A DNA stretch of 64,000 nt from Sanguinoderma infundibulare (lineage: Eukaryota; Basidiomycota; Agaricomycetes; Polyporales; Polyporaceae). This document shows, piece by piece, positions 33,689 to 44,605 of the stretch. Both the position numbers and the translations under genes were made by a program. Under the pieces are notes generated by a model, which did no database searches, was not told where the DNA came from, and was given only the letters and a program-made list of their open reading frames with translations. The stretch's first letter is position 1; each line of letters starts with the position of its first letter. The DNA lies in the NCBI GenBank assembly GCA_032821775.1, contig JAVLRN010000003.1:2790001-2854000 (forward strand), given 5' to 3'.

Positions 33689-36165
33689 TCAGCCATATCG
33701 CTTCTCAGCGTCATCCTCCGCGAACCAGTCGTGGGCGGTCCGAGTCTCCTCCGCGGTGGCAATGTTGACAATCGTCGACTTGCTCTGCGTGTCTGCGGCG
33801 TGCCGTCAGCGTCAGCGTAAACCCTGGCACGCTAAAATGACGAATTCATCTCGACGCACAAGCTTCGAACGCCTCGACGCCGTTCTCCCTGCCGATCCCG
33901 CTCTCCTTCATACCACCCCTAGAGAGGACGAGAAGGCCATCGCAATTCGGGTCAGCTTCTTCTCATTCCCGACAGGCTGGGCATGCAAGTTACGAACCAT
34001 GGCGAGCTGGGGTCATTGCGGTGGTGCGTGTTGACCCACACGAGGCCAGCCTCGATCTCTGCGGAGACTCGGTGGGCCTTCGACAGGTCCTGCGTCCAGA
34101 TGCCCGCGCCCAGCCCGTATTTGCTCGCGTTCGCGAGCTCCACGCCCTCCCGATCGCTCTGCAGCCGCACGCACGCACGCCGCCGCCGCGGTGGACGTTA
34201 GCCGAGAAAAGGTCGCGGTGAAAGGCGAAGAAGGGATTTATCACGTCCGTCAGCGTCCGAGCCAGAATATGCGCTAGAACCGACAGCGGGGGACGTACGG
34301 AAAAGCGCGTCACGACCACGACCGGACCGAAGATCTCTTCACGCCAGAGGTCGTCCTCGGTGGGCACGTCCGTGATTACGGTCGGGGGGAAGAACGCGCC
34401 GCGCGAGAAGTCGTAGCCGTCCAGCGCGGACGTGCCCGTCATGCGCTTGCCGCCTGCGAGGATCGTCCCTACGCCCCGCTGCACCAGCGCCTCGATGCGT
34501 TCCAGCTGGCGGAGCGAGATGACGGTGCCCATGGTCGATTTCGGGTTCATTGCTGAGGCGGACCGAAGCAAAGTCATTAGCGACGCGCGGAAAGCACCTG
34601 GAGCCCTGAAGAAAGGAGGAATGGGAATGGGAGAGGGACAGGACACGTACGGTTGCCCATCCGGTTCGTGATGCTCGCGACCTTCTTCATGAACAGGTCC
34701 ATGAACTCGTCGTAGATCCTGTCCTGCACGATCAGCCGCGTCCCGGAGACGCACGTCTGGCCCGAGGCGACGAAGCACGCGAACGCCGCCCCGTTCGCGG
34801 CAGACGGCGCGTCCGCGTCGTCGAACACGACGATCGGCGCCTTCCCGCCCAGCTCCGCGGTGTACGAGGCCAGGTTAGAGCCGACGATTTTGCCGATCGC
34901 TCTGCCCGTCTCTGTCCCGGCCTAATGTCCGCGTCGGTTCCCTGTTCGGAGTGCGTGTCCAATGTGGGGTGAGATACTCACCGTGATGTCGACCTTCCTC
35001 ACCGTCGGATCAGACACGAGCCTCTTGCCTACTGTCCTGCCATAGCCAGGGAGGACCTGCAAGACCCCAAGAGGAACTACGCCATGAGATGGGGACCCTG
35101 CCGGCACTCTTCGGAAGACGCGGGTCGGACATACCTCCTGCGCTTACGGCCATATCTGCGAGCTCGAGTACACTCATCGGTGCCAGTTCGCTTGGCTTGA
35201 CAATGACCGAGTTCCCTGCGGCGAGCGCGGGGGCAATCTTCTTGATCGCTATGAGAAGGGGGTGGTTGAAGGGCTGTCGCTCCGCTTCAGCGGGGGGACC
35301 GAACAGAATTCGCAGAAGCAGGCAGAGAAACCTACCGTGATCTGCGCGACTACGCCCAGGGGCACTCTCTGAACGTAGTTTAACAGCGGACCCTGTGTGG
35401 GCGCAACGAACGCGCTCTGTGTTCGCAGGAGCGCAGCGTAGTACTCTCTGGAACAGATCGTTGAGAACTAAAGGAAACACAACGTTGCGGCAAATAGGAC
35501 TCACAGCCATTCGGGCAGCCTCCCGAGCTACTTTACGACCGCAAGAACTCGATCACACAGTCAGACCAATGCCATTAGGTGGACGCACCTGAGCATTCAT
35601 CTCCCGGATGGCCCGTCCCGTCTGCAACGTCTCCATCTTGGCCAAGTCCTGCAAGCGGTCCTCCACATCCCGCGCGAGGGTGCAGAGCACCGCGGCGCGC
35701 TGCATCGCCGGGGCTCTCGACCAGGCTCCCGAGCTGAAGACCTCGTGCGCGCTGAACACCGCGTTCTCCACGTCCTCCTGGCTCGCGCACACGACGCTGT
35801 AGCAAAAAGATACAGCAGTGAAGCACGTTACACAAGCTAATCGGAAAAAAAAGGAACTTACGTGGTCACCTCCTCGCCGTTCGCCGGATTCCTCACGACG
35901 ATTCTGACGATTGCGAGGATGGCGCGCGCCGCCACGTTCAGCACATGCGACGGGAAACGATGGAGAAAAGGGTTCACATACTCTTCGCGCCCCTTTGCCT
36001 CCGGCATTGGCCCATCCATGGTCGTGTGCACGCAAAACGGACCGTAGCGCGGTCTGTGCAGCTTCTGCACCTGCAAAATAAGCCAGGGCGTGTTCAACCT
36101 AGCCAATCTTATCACAGCAGAGGTACACGTACGATCCGTGCACCGGGTACCCTCGGAGTTCGCAT
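33689..36165 (-). CDS. NAD(P)-dependent aldehyde dehydrogenase family protein
   Basis: A spliced ALDH of about 510 residues that oxidises an aldehyde to the acid. Conserved pieces in order are RNPANGEEV, LAKMETLQTGRAIREMNAQ, FNHPLLIAIKKIAPALAAGN, SVIVKPSELAPMSVLELADM, AELGGKAPIVVFDDADAPSA (general-base Glu), FACFVASGQTCVSGTRLIV (catalytic Cys), EEIFGPVVVVTRF and YGLGAGIWTQDLSKAHRVSA. The C-terminus is rebuilt from two exons as GGMKESGIGRENGVEAFEAY and TQSKSTIVNIATAEE, ending AEKRYG at 33689. The N-terminus is less secure: an ATG at 36165 (MRTPRVPGARI) joins in phase 0 to VQKLHRPRYGPFC, and a later ATG at 36019 is possible. The specific aldehyde cannot be told. Confidence 0.85.
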
Positions 36166-36463
36166 CGTAGTATGCACCAAGAGACGAGCAAGAACACCCG
36201 GTGAGTAGTATCGGAGAACGAGTGGAAGGTAGCAAGTGCGAGACGCGAGACGCGGTTAGAGGACAAGTGACGTAGGACACAGCGCCCGAAGATCGCGTCA
36301 AAGCATGCGACGCGTGCTCGATGGTGAAAGCCAGACGCGTTTCTGGTACACGCAGCCTACGCAAGGTGCAGTCGCACGGTTGATTTATGGTCACCGTAAA
36401 GAAATGAGTGCAATTGCAACGTGACCTAGGCTACAGTTTAAAAAAAACCCTCTAACGACTACA

Positions 36464-38156
36464 TTATGACAAGAATCCCCGAATCGCGCCTCCGACGTTC
36501 TGCACGTCCAACCTGTTCAAATCGCCTTAGCCAAAACACGCACACGTGCAACCCGGAGATGAGCACTCACAGGAAGGTGTCATGTCCCCAGACGCCACCG
36601 AGCTCGTAGTAGCTGACCATGTGGTTCCCCGCTATCCGGAGCGCGTCCGCGACTTCCCTCTGCTGCTCGACCGGGAACAAGATGTCGCTCTGCACACCGA
36701 GCACCAAGACGGGCGTGTTCGCTAACGGCCGCAAGCCCGCGGCGAGGTCCGGCAGGTGCAGTGGGGGGTTCGCTGGCGGCGGGTGGCTCTTGGAGTGCGA
36801 CAGGAGATGGTGGTACTGCTGGTGCGCAGGCGACGACGGATGGGCGGCGAGACTGGGCGGAAGCGGCGGCGGTCCAGAGCGTGGTGGGGGAGGATCGAGG
36901 CGGAGCTCGGCAAGCGCGGGCGCGGTGAGGTCGAAGAGGTCCATTGCCTTGGAGATGTAGATGAGCGAGTTGGCGTCGTACTTGAGGCAGAACTCCTCTC
37001 CTTGATGGTCGAGGTAGGTCTCGATGAGGAAGTCCGGGCAGAGCGCAGGCGAACGTGGCTTGTCGGGACGCTGGATGTCCGAGTCGGGGAGTTTGCGGAA
37101 TTTACGACCGAATCTCATGTCCCACTCTGGGCCGGAGCGGTAGGTGATCGTAGCAATTTCTGGAGAGAGGCTCATTAGGAGAGTACTGTTAGATATATGC
37201 GTGCGACTCACGTCGAGCAAGCTTCATGCCGGTATGGGGAGGGAGGCTTTCATAGTAAAATCCGTTCTTCCAGTTCGGATCGGCCATGAGGACTAGTATA
37301 CGTCTGGTCAGGAGGTACTGTACAGTTACGGCAAGCTGCACTCACCGCTACGCTGGGCGAATCTCATGGCGATTGCACTTGGGCTACTGCGTGCTGTGCC
37401 GCTGATGCTGACCACCTTGCCGACCCTTTCGGGGAATAGCCATCCTGCGGCTAAGCTTTGCATGGCACCCATGGATGAGCCAACGCTGGCGTATAGGCTG
37501 TCGATGCCCAAGTGATCGAGCAAGGCGAATTGGGCTCTGACCATGTCGAATATGGAGAGGACGGGGAAATGAGTCGCATACGGTTCACCGGTTTCTGGAT
37601 CACGAGAGGAAGGGCCAGTGGAGCCATAACAACCGCCAAGGACATTGGCGCAGATGATGAAGAACTGGTTGGTGTCCAGGGCCTTGCCGGGGCCGATGAA
37701 CTTCTCCCACCATCCGTCTGCAGGGTTCAACTCTGTAGAGGCAGCATGAGAGGAAGCAGACAGGCCTGTGTGGAGGAGAATGACGTTGTCCTTTCTTGGC
37801 GAGAGGGAACCCCATGTCTCGTACGCAATATCAAAGGCCGGGAGAGGATGAGCATAGACGAGCGGCATGGGCGACGTGTGGCGGTAAACCTTGTAGGACG
37901 CAGGATTGGGGCGTGCGTAGGGCGGTTCGGGGCCTGAGGAAGCCGGGTTGGTGGAAGAAGCGGATCTCGAGGAGATGAGTCGAGATTCGCGTGCAGCATG
38001 TGCATCGACGCAAGGGAAGTGAGGCCTATCTGGCGATGACCCGGAGGGGTGGGGCGTACATTGTGAGGCCGCTCGTACTAATTGAGAGACATGTGCGCGA
38101 GCGGGACTGTTGGTAACGAGTCTGAGGGATTTTGAGCCAATCTTGGCGACGTTCAT
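36464..38156 (-). CDS. cysA: Mitochondrial-type L-serine O-acetyltransferase (CysA/Cys2, MetX-like alpha/beta hydrolase)
   Basis: Acetylates serine for cysteine synthesis. The start at 38156 ([20 protein letters not shown]) opens a basic, Ser-rich presequence suited to mitochondrial import, then [14 protein letters not shown], which is seen in CysA-type proteins and not in MET2 homoserine acetyltransferases. The alpha/beta-hydrolase core reads [75 protein letters not shown] (nucleophile Ser), GVQSDILFP (Asp) and GHDTFL (His), spliced to a short last exon ending AIRGFLS. A Pro/His-rich insertion of about 55 residues lies between core strands near 36770-36890. MET2-like activity is the alternative, but the overall motif set favours serine. 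Confidence 0.85.
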
Positions 38157-39665
38157 GGTGTCAGACTTTGCGAGGGCCGTACACAGCGAGGGAGGGAAAT
38201 GGGGGGTCAAGCAGCGCGCGTCGGAGGAACGAGAAGGGCTGCTGAGCGAGATGGACGGTGACAAAGACAGCCCGGACGGCGAGCGGCTGAGGGAGAGAGA
38301 GTGCGCGTCATTATGCTTGGAATGTGAGATGGACGCGAGCGCAGTGGCCGACCCTTTTCCTCGATGGCGACAATATTCGCCACCTGTCCACGTGATCGCG
38401 TCACCCACGACGCGTCGAGACTGGAGAGACGCCCTCAGACGGGTCCCGCCCCCACTAGCCTCAGTCCTTCCCAATTTCCCTGGCATTTTATTCGTGCATT
38501 CAGCTCAAGCTCTCGCCTATGGTTACCGACTGGACCCTTTATTACTTCACAAATCCTGTTCTCGAACAAACCTAGAGCGATACGGTGCCTGCTGTCTGTC
38601 AAAGCGTTTCGTAACCCGAACTCGCTTCTGACTATGTAATCCGACGTGAACGTGTCTCCAGCTCAAGTGCGCAGTATCTATTGATAATACAACGTGCACC
38701 ATTCGTCGGAAGGGAAAACAAGACGTGAGGCTATTTCGCCTCAGTTCCCAAGACGTCCTTCTGACACCAACACGAGACTTGCAACGTCAATCCGAGAGTT
38801 TGTGCAGACCGCCTGTCAAGTCAGCCGATATTCAGCGTGTTCAACGGTCCCGATTTCTGCGCTGCTAATGGCTCACTTCCGCCGACTCTTGACGGTTGTG
38901 CATACAGCGAGCTTTCATTCATCATGCATCATGGACCAAGGTTCTGTACAGGCCAATAATTGGCTCGCATCCGACAGGCTTGAATATTACTTGAAGTGCT
39001 GATTTCAGCCAACAACCTATATTTCTGTGTCTTGGAATTTCCTGCGCTGTGTTTGCAACACCTGGGCCAATTCAGGGCCGGAAGCCGCGTGCTGCAGTCC
39101 AGTGCCCGTCCACGGTGAAACCTCGCCGATGTTGCTCGTGTGATGCGGCGCAGGACGTCCCAATGCCCAACGAGAGGCCTGTGCCCAACGAGAGGCCCGT
39201 GCTCTCTTCCGTGCAGAGGGTAACACAACACCCGAGCTGAGCTGAGCTCCAGCAACTGGCTCCGATGGTCCCGTTAAGATTTGGATTAACACTAGTGTCT
39301 TCGGTGTGCCATGGGCCCTCGATCGCGAGAAATGAATATACGCACCGAGGATGTCGCCCCAGCTGCTTCCCCGGAGGACACACAGCTGTCGTGCGCCGCT
39401 GCTCTGAGAGCGTCCGAAGCGTTCAAATAGACGAGAGGGACGGGAGGGAGAGCCCCGTACGCGCGCTTCTCCCGTTGTGGCTGCGTACGCCAGCATGCAA
39501 ATTCCCACGAGCCGCCGCCCTGCAGAAGCCCGTCCGCCGCTATCAGCTCTCCCGTCGCCCATCGTCCGCAAGCCCATCGTCTTCGCCTTCCTCCTCCGGT
39601 CCCTCCGCAGTCGGCCAACGGTGTTGAATGTCTCTCCTCTCATCTCCAACCACCTTACCCACACC
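38157..39665. other. Divergent upstream region between the serine acetyltransferase and a large disordered-protein gene
   Basis: 1.5 kb between genes starting at 38156 (minus) and 39666 (plus). Contains an 18-base tandem duplication near 39164. The plus-strand frame of the next gene stays open upstream to an ATG at 39495, which may be an alternative start. No other gene was recognised. Confidence 0.45.
39164..39199 (+). repeat. 18-base tandem duplication
   Basis: TGCCCAACGAGAGGCCTG at 39164-39181 is followed directly by TGCCCAACGAGAGGCCCG at 39182-39199, with one mismatch. It lies in the upstream region of the gene at 39666 and could be a paired regulatory site or chance slippage. Confidence 0.85.
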
Positions 39666-42663
39666 ATGGTGGACCCAGACTCATCCATCACCGACTCATC
39701 TCTCGCTCCCTCATCTGCATCCAACACCGTCTCCGAGTCCCTCAACGACTCGGTTCCGACCCCGGACGGCGATCACCCACCTGCGAAAGGCGACCGGAGG
39801 GCAAGTTTGGGTTTGATAGACGCGGCCCGCATGCGCCTCTCCCTCGATGTCAGTTCTGAGCACTCCAATTCCCACTCATATACAGACCAAGGCTCGTGCC
39901 TAACACGTGTTACGTCCCGTTTTTCTCCCTCCAGCTGCACTCCCTCCTCCGTTCGAACAGCAAGTCCCAGCGCATCCGCACCGTGTTGTCCACCCAGGTC
40001 CGTTGTCCCCATCCTGCGCCCCTTCAGTCATCCTCTGACGCGCATCCTTGTTCCCGTTGCTGTCCAGGCGGAAGTTCCCGAAAGCGAGCAACTCGTATAT
40101 CCAAGCTATGCCAAGGTCGCTTCGCACATTGTAGACCTGGAAGTACGCAGCATGGAGAACCTCGCCGAAGAACGGCAAGGCAGGAGTTTGGGTGCTCGGG
40201 TGCGTTCCATCCTTCACTGCCCACCCTTCACACTCGTACTAAGCCTCAACACGCATCGCCATTGCCATGCTTTTTCAACATGGCTGCTTGCGATACGTCC
40301 ATTCAGATCGTCAATTTCCTCAACCGCTCCCGCTCCCGCTCTCGCTCCAGGAAACGCCGTTCTCGTTCCCTGGATGACTATCCTGTCGATCCCATGCCGA
40401 GCACCGTTCATACAGCGTCCCTCCGAGTACACGCGCGCCATTCCAGCTTGGATCGCATCCAGGATGGCGACCTTCCCGGTCCTTCGCGTCCAGTAACAAG
40501 GACTCCCTCTCGCCCATTGTCCAATACCACCATCGCAACCAACGCTACCGTCAAGCCCCGCCCCAAGATGCTGGAACCAATCGCGGTACCTGTTGCTGCG
40601 CCGGCGCCTACCGCCACGGCTGAGCTTGTTGCCCAGGTCGTTCCCATTGAGGCGACGACGTCCAATTCTTCGCGCAGAGGCAAACGCATCAATATCTTTG
40701 GCATCCTTCTCCCCAGTCCTCGCAAAGGTTCCTTTACCGACTCTTCGCGAGGAAGATCCCGCCCTACAACCCCGTCTCCTGCCATCGGCAACACTCCAGA
40801 TCAGCTATGGCAAGGGCGTGATGACCGCCACTTCGCCGAGAAGTCCGGCTCCCAGCGTTCCCAGCGTTCGACAAAGAGCATCCGCAAAGGACTTCCCGTT
40901 CAGACTGACGACCCTACGCCCGGATGTTTGAAGTCCAGCGAGAACGGGAAGGGCTCTGCTCTTCCTGGTCTCGTCTCGCCTCAACCTCGCCGAGTGCCTG
41001 TCCACGTACTCAACTCGCCTTCAGGTGCCTCGGGTGTCCGCCGCGGCGAGTTTCTGATGGCAGAGGACGACCCCGACGCAGACTTGCGGTCTCTCGAGGG
41101 TCGTTGTTCCCCGCTTTGCGGCTTCGGAACGTCCTCCAAGGGCTCCTATAGCTCGACGGACAAAGGGAAGGAGAAGGAGCGGAGACGCAGCTCCAGGGAC
41201 AGATCAGGCGAGCGCAGTCGGGATAGCAGGAAGGAGAAGGAGCGGGAGAGGGAAAGGGAGAGGGAGAAAGAGCGCATCACTCACCCACGCCGTGTCGGTT
41301 CCCCTCTTCCGCCTCGCGTTCACCAGTCCACATCGGCCGTTGCCGTCACTGCGGTCCCCATGAAGCAGTCCTCGAGCGGGCACAGTGGGAACAGCAAGCG
41401 CAGCGGGAGCAAGGAGCACCAAGGTGGCCATCCACGCTCCGGGGCCGATCCTGGCTTCGCTGCCCGGGCGAAGCGCATCAAACACGGCAGCTTTGACTTC
41501 GAGCGACCCGTATCTGGCGGTGCCGGAGCTGCTCCAGTTGGCGTCGGCATCAGCATCAGGACAGCGCTGCGCAGCATGGGGATTGGGGAGCCGGATCGAC
41601 AGTCCGCCTTGCAGCGAAGCCACAGCGCGCGCTCTGGTTCCAGAAGACCCACGGACGACTACATAGAGGACGCTTTCGTGCCTTCCTCGCTCCCTAGTGC
41701 CCGTGGTGTCTTAGACAAAGGCAAGAAGCCCGCCATGGATGTCCACTTTGCGGACCTTCCCTCCCGCAGAGGCGTTGATCGCTCGACCTCTACCGGGAAC
41801 CACTCCCAACCCGCCTCTCAGTCTTCTCACTCCCACTCCCATTCCCATCACCAATATCGAGGTCACGGAGGCAGCCAGCCTGCGCACTCCAACTCTACCT
41901 CCAGCCACGGTCACCGTCGCGATCCTGTACCCGCATCGCCCATGTCGACGGCTTCGGGGGAATCATCGGGGCAAAATCGTGAGGGTAGTTGGGGACGGAG
42001 CGCAGGAAAGCGTGTCGGGCGCGCTTCGCATGGACCATTCAAGTTCGAACCCGCTGTACCACCGATACCTGGCTCCCCTGCAGACCTTAATCGCAAGTCT
42101 GCCCCTCGTAATGTATCCCGTCCCACGTCACCATCTCCCGTCTCATCGTCCCAACCGATATCGAAGTCTCAGCAGGCTCGCCTAGTCGGGAAGGGCCGCT
42201 CACTTGATCTTGGTCTTGGTCTGGCCTGGGCACCGTCGAAGGTGCGCGAGGAGGCGGTTTTGAGGGTCGGCGGACCTCGATCTGGCCTGAGTTCGTCTAC
42301 TTCATCAGCGGCACGGGCACGATCGCGATGGAGGGGTGCAGACGAAGAAGGGCGATTGACCGCAGGGGCTGCTTCTGATGTGGCGGAGGCCTTCAAGGAG
42401 GCGCTTGGGGATGCTGCATACGGGATCTTCAAAACCTGTCAGTCCTTGCTTCTGTCGCATGTTGACTCGCTTACGCTTACGCTTTTTTGCACTTCACAGA
42501 CGTGCACCGATTTGATGCGAACGCGATACCGCTGGACGGACCGTACGGGCTGCTGGTCCACGTTGAGCGATTGCTCGACAACTCCCCTGGCGTAGACCAA
42601 CGGCGGAAACGCGTGCTCCTGGAGAGGTTCTTGCGCGTCGTTCAGGACTCGGAGGGTCGATGA
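39666..42663 (+). CDS. Large intrinsically disordered protein with conserved C-terminal module
   Basis: A spliced protein of about 880 residues dominated by one long exon from about 40311. The start at 39666 gives MVDPDSSITDSSLAPSSASN. Small exons follow, with LHSLLRSNSKSQRIRTVLST and YPSYAKVASHIVDLEVRSME, then low-complexity Ser/Arg/Pro/His-rich sequence that includes an RSRSRSRKRRSRS tract, a KEKEREREREREKER stretch and a SHSHSHSHH run. The C-terminal 80 residues look folded and conserved: DVAEAFKEALGDAAYGIFK, spliced to YVHRFDANAIPLDGPYGLL and HVERLLDNSPGVDQRRKR. I recall similar endings in other agaricomycete proteins but no known function. The Ser/Arg repeats suggest a nuclear or RNA-linked location, as inference only. 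It converges on DID2. Confidence 0.72.
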
Positions 42664-43537
42664 ACTCTGAGCTGTGTGGACAGTGGGACTCTTTGGATAC
42701 GGTCTTGCTCTCGCCTCGTTCATGTGTCCCATCAGTCATGACTTCCCTCCTGCTCGCCTTTACGTGACGCTCTTCATCTCCCGGCACGCTGGCCCCTGTG
42801 CCCTGACGACGTTGATGACCCCGCATCCGAGCTAATACTGTCTTAACGTATAGCCTATTTGCTGTTGTTCATGCCATGAATCCCCCTTCATGCCCGTCCC
42901 GACAATCCGATCGCAATCCTCGTCCCTGGTCATTTGTACATATGCATGTTCTCTCCCATCATTACGCTTCTACGACCCGTTTTGTCCGACTCTCCGTCCC
43001 TCGTTGTTGCATGATTCCCTAATGCATCTGCTTTCGATCCATTCGTGATGTGCCTACGATCCCTACTGTCGATGCGTCATGCTCGTTTTGCTTCGGGCTT
43101 GTATTCCATAGCTACGTTACGACCCCGCCTCTTGCATATCCCCGCCCCGAGCCCTGCACATGTGTACTATTCCCCCTTTTTTCAAACCGTTCGCATCTGG
43201 ATATATACCGGCATCTGGCATATATGGCCTCTCACTTCGCTACTGCTTACTACCTTAGACATGCTTTCCGTGATGTTCACGCATTGTAATGCAATAATCG
43301 TTCACGCACACCCTGTTCGACCCTCGTCCGCGCGTCCACAACGTCTATTGTGCGTGTAACTGGTGCCTAGGTCGCCTGATGAGTATTCCGAGAAATGATG
43401 CAGATCGAGATTGTACAATATAGGATGAGGAGGTATACAAACTGCACAGCGCGAGATTGGTGGCGAGAGTAGCGACGATCGTCCGGCAGGGTGAGCCGAA
43501 GGAGCGAGAAGCGGAAGTCCGTGTCGTCTATTGGAGA
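42664..43537. other. Intergenic between convergent 3' ends
   Basis: 874 T/C-rich bases between the stops of the disordered-protein gene and DID2. Short frames are present with no protein-like content. Interpreted as the two 3' untranslated regions and terminators. Confidence 0.5.
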
Positions 43538-44431
43538 CTACGTCGCAGGCCGCAGCGCGCGCAGTCTCGCCGCGAGCATGTCGTCCTCCTCACCGACCTT
43601 GTCCTTGGGGACCTCGATCGCAGGGGCCTCCCGCGAGGCCAGGTCGTGCTGGAGCTCGATGTTCGCCTCTTCTGCCGTCTGCTTGAGCAGCGCATCGACC
43701 TCGTCCTGCGGCGTGGAGACGGCGGTCGTGTTGGACATTGTCTCCTCCATGTATGACGTCTGGACGTCGAGGTCGGAGAATTGGGACTCGAACTTGTCCA
43801 TGACCATGGATATCTGTCGTCGGGATGAAATGCACGGACGCAGGTCGGCATGCGTGCGGGAAAGAAGGGGGACGGAGACGCACGCGCTCGAGGTTCATGC
43901 TCTCCATCGCCTTGTCCATGCCCTTGACCACGGCCGCCATGTTGCCCGAGACCTGGCGCATGGTGACGGCGGTCTCGACCCGGCTCGCGACCGCGTCGAC
44001 TCTGCTGGCGAGGCGGAGGAGGTTGAGGGACTCGGTCTTCTTCCGGATCGCGTTCGCAGCGTATATCCGCGCGCCATCGGTGTTGCCCTGCTGGAGTGCC
44101 TGCGTTGCGCGGTGAGCACGATCGTGTGTGTGTGTGTGTAAGTGTGTGTGGGTATGTGCGTGTGCGAGATGTGAGGTGAGAGATGAGAGATGGGTGCGGC
44201 GCGCACCTTCTTCAGTTTCGCCTTCTCCGTGCCCTCGTCCTTCTGCGCCTTCTTCGCCTGTCGGTTCAGCGACTTCGCGGTGAACTGCGGGGTAGAACCG
44301 GATGAGAGGGAATGGCTTGCTGTTCGGGTGGCTTCAGACGCACCTTCAGCTGGAACAGAGTCTCTGTGCTCCATAAGCCTGATGCACACGGATGAGATCT
44401 GATGGCGAGACTCACTCTCAAGGTTGCTCAT
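43538..44431 (-). CDS. DID2: ESCRT-III-associated subunit DID2/VPS46 (CHMP1)
   Basis: A five-exon gene for a Snf7-family protein of about 200 residues that recruits VPS4 to endosomal ESCRT-III. The start at 44431 gives MSNLE, spliced to KTLFQLK and then [20 protein letters not shown], the hallmark CHMP1 N-terminus. Further exons give [60 protein letters not shown], and [20 protein letters not shown]. The tail ends [15 protein letters not shown], a MIT-interacting (MIM1) helix with the D-x-x-x-x-x-R-L-x-x-L-R spacing. Length and domain order are complete. A TG-rich intron lies at 44120-44166. It shares a 174-base divergent promoter with the JmjC gene. Confidence 0.94.
44120..44166. repeat. TG-rich microsatellite within a DID2 intron
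   Basis: A run of alternating TG, slightly interrupted (GTGTGTGTGTGTGTAAGTGT...). On the coding (minus) strand it is CA-rich, lying inside an intron. Confidence 0.85.
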
Positions 44432-44605
44432 GGTGGTCAAAGTGAGAGTGCTATGGTCCAAGACCAGGGCGATGCGGGCAAGCGGTACGAGTTCTCCCGG
44501 AAAGGAAACACAGACGCCCACATACTTGGGGAAGATAATCTTGAGCGTCTTCCGATGTGCCACTGTCATCCCAGGCGATCATATCCCTTTTCAAACACCT
44601 TGACT
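44432..44605. promoter_or_regulatory. Compact bidirectional promoter between DID2 and the JmjC gene
   Basis: Only 174 bases separate the ATG of DID2 (minus, 44431) from the ATG of the JMJD7-like gene (plus, 44606). Both 5' untranslated regions and core promoters must fit here or overlap the neighbouring gene. Confidence 0.6.
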
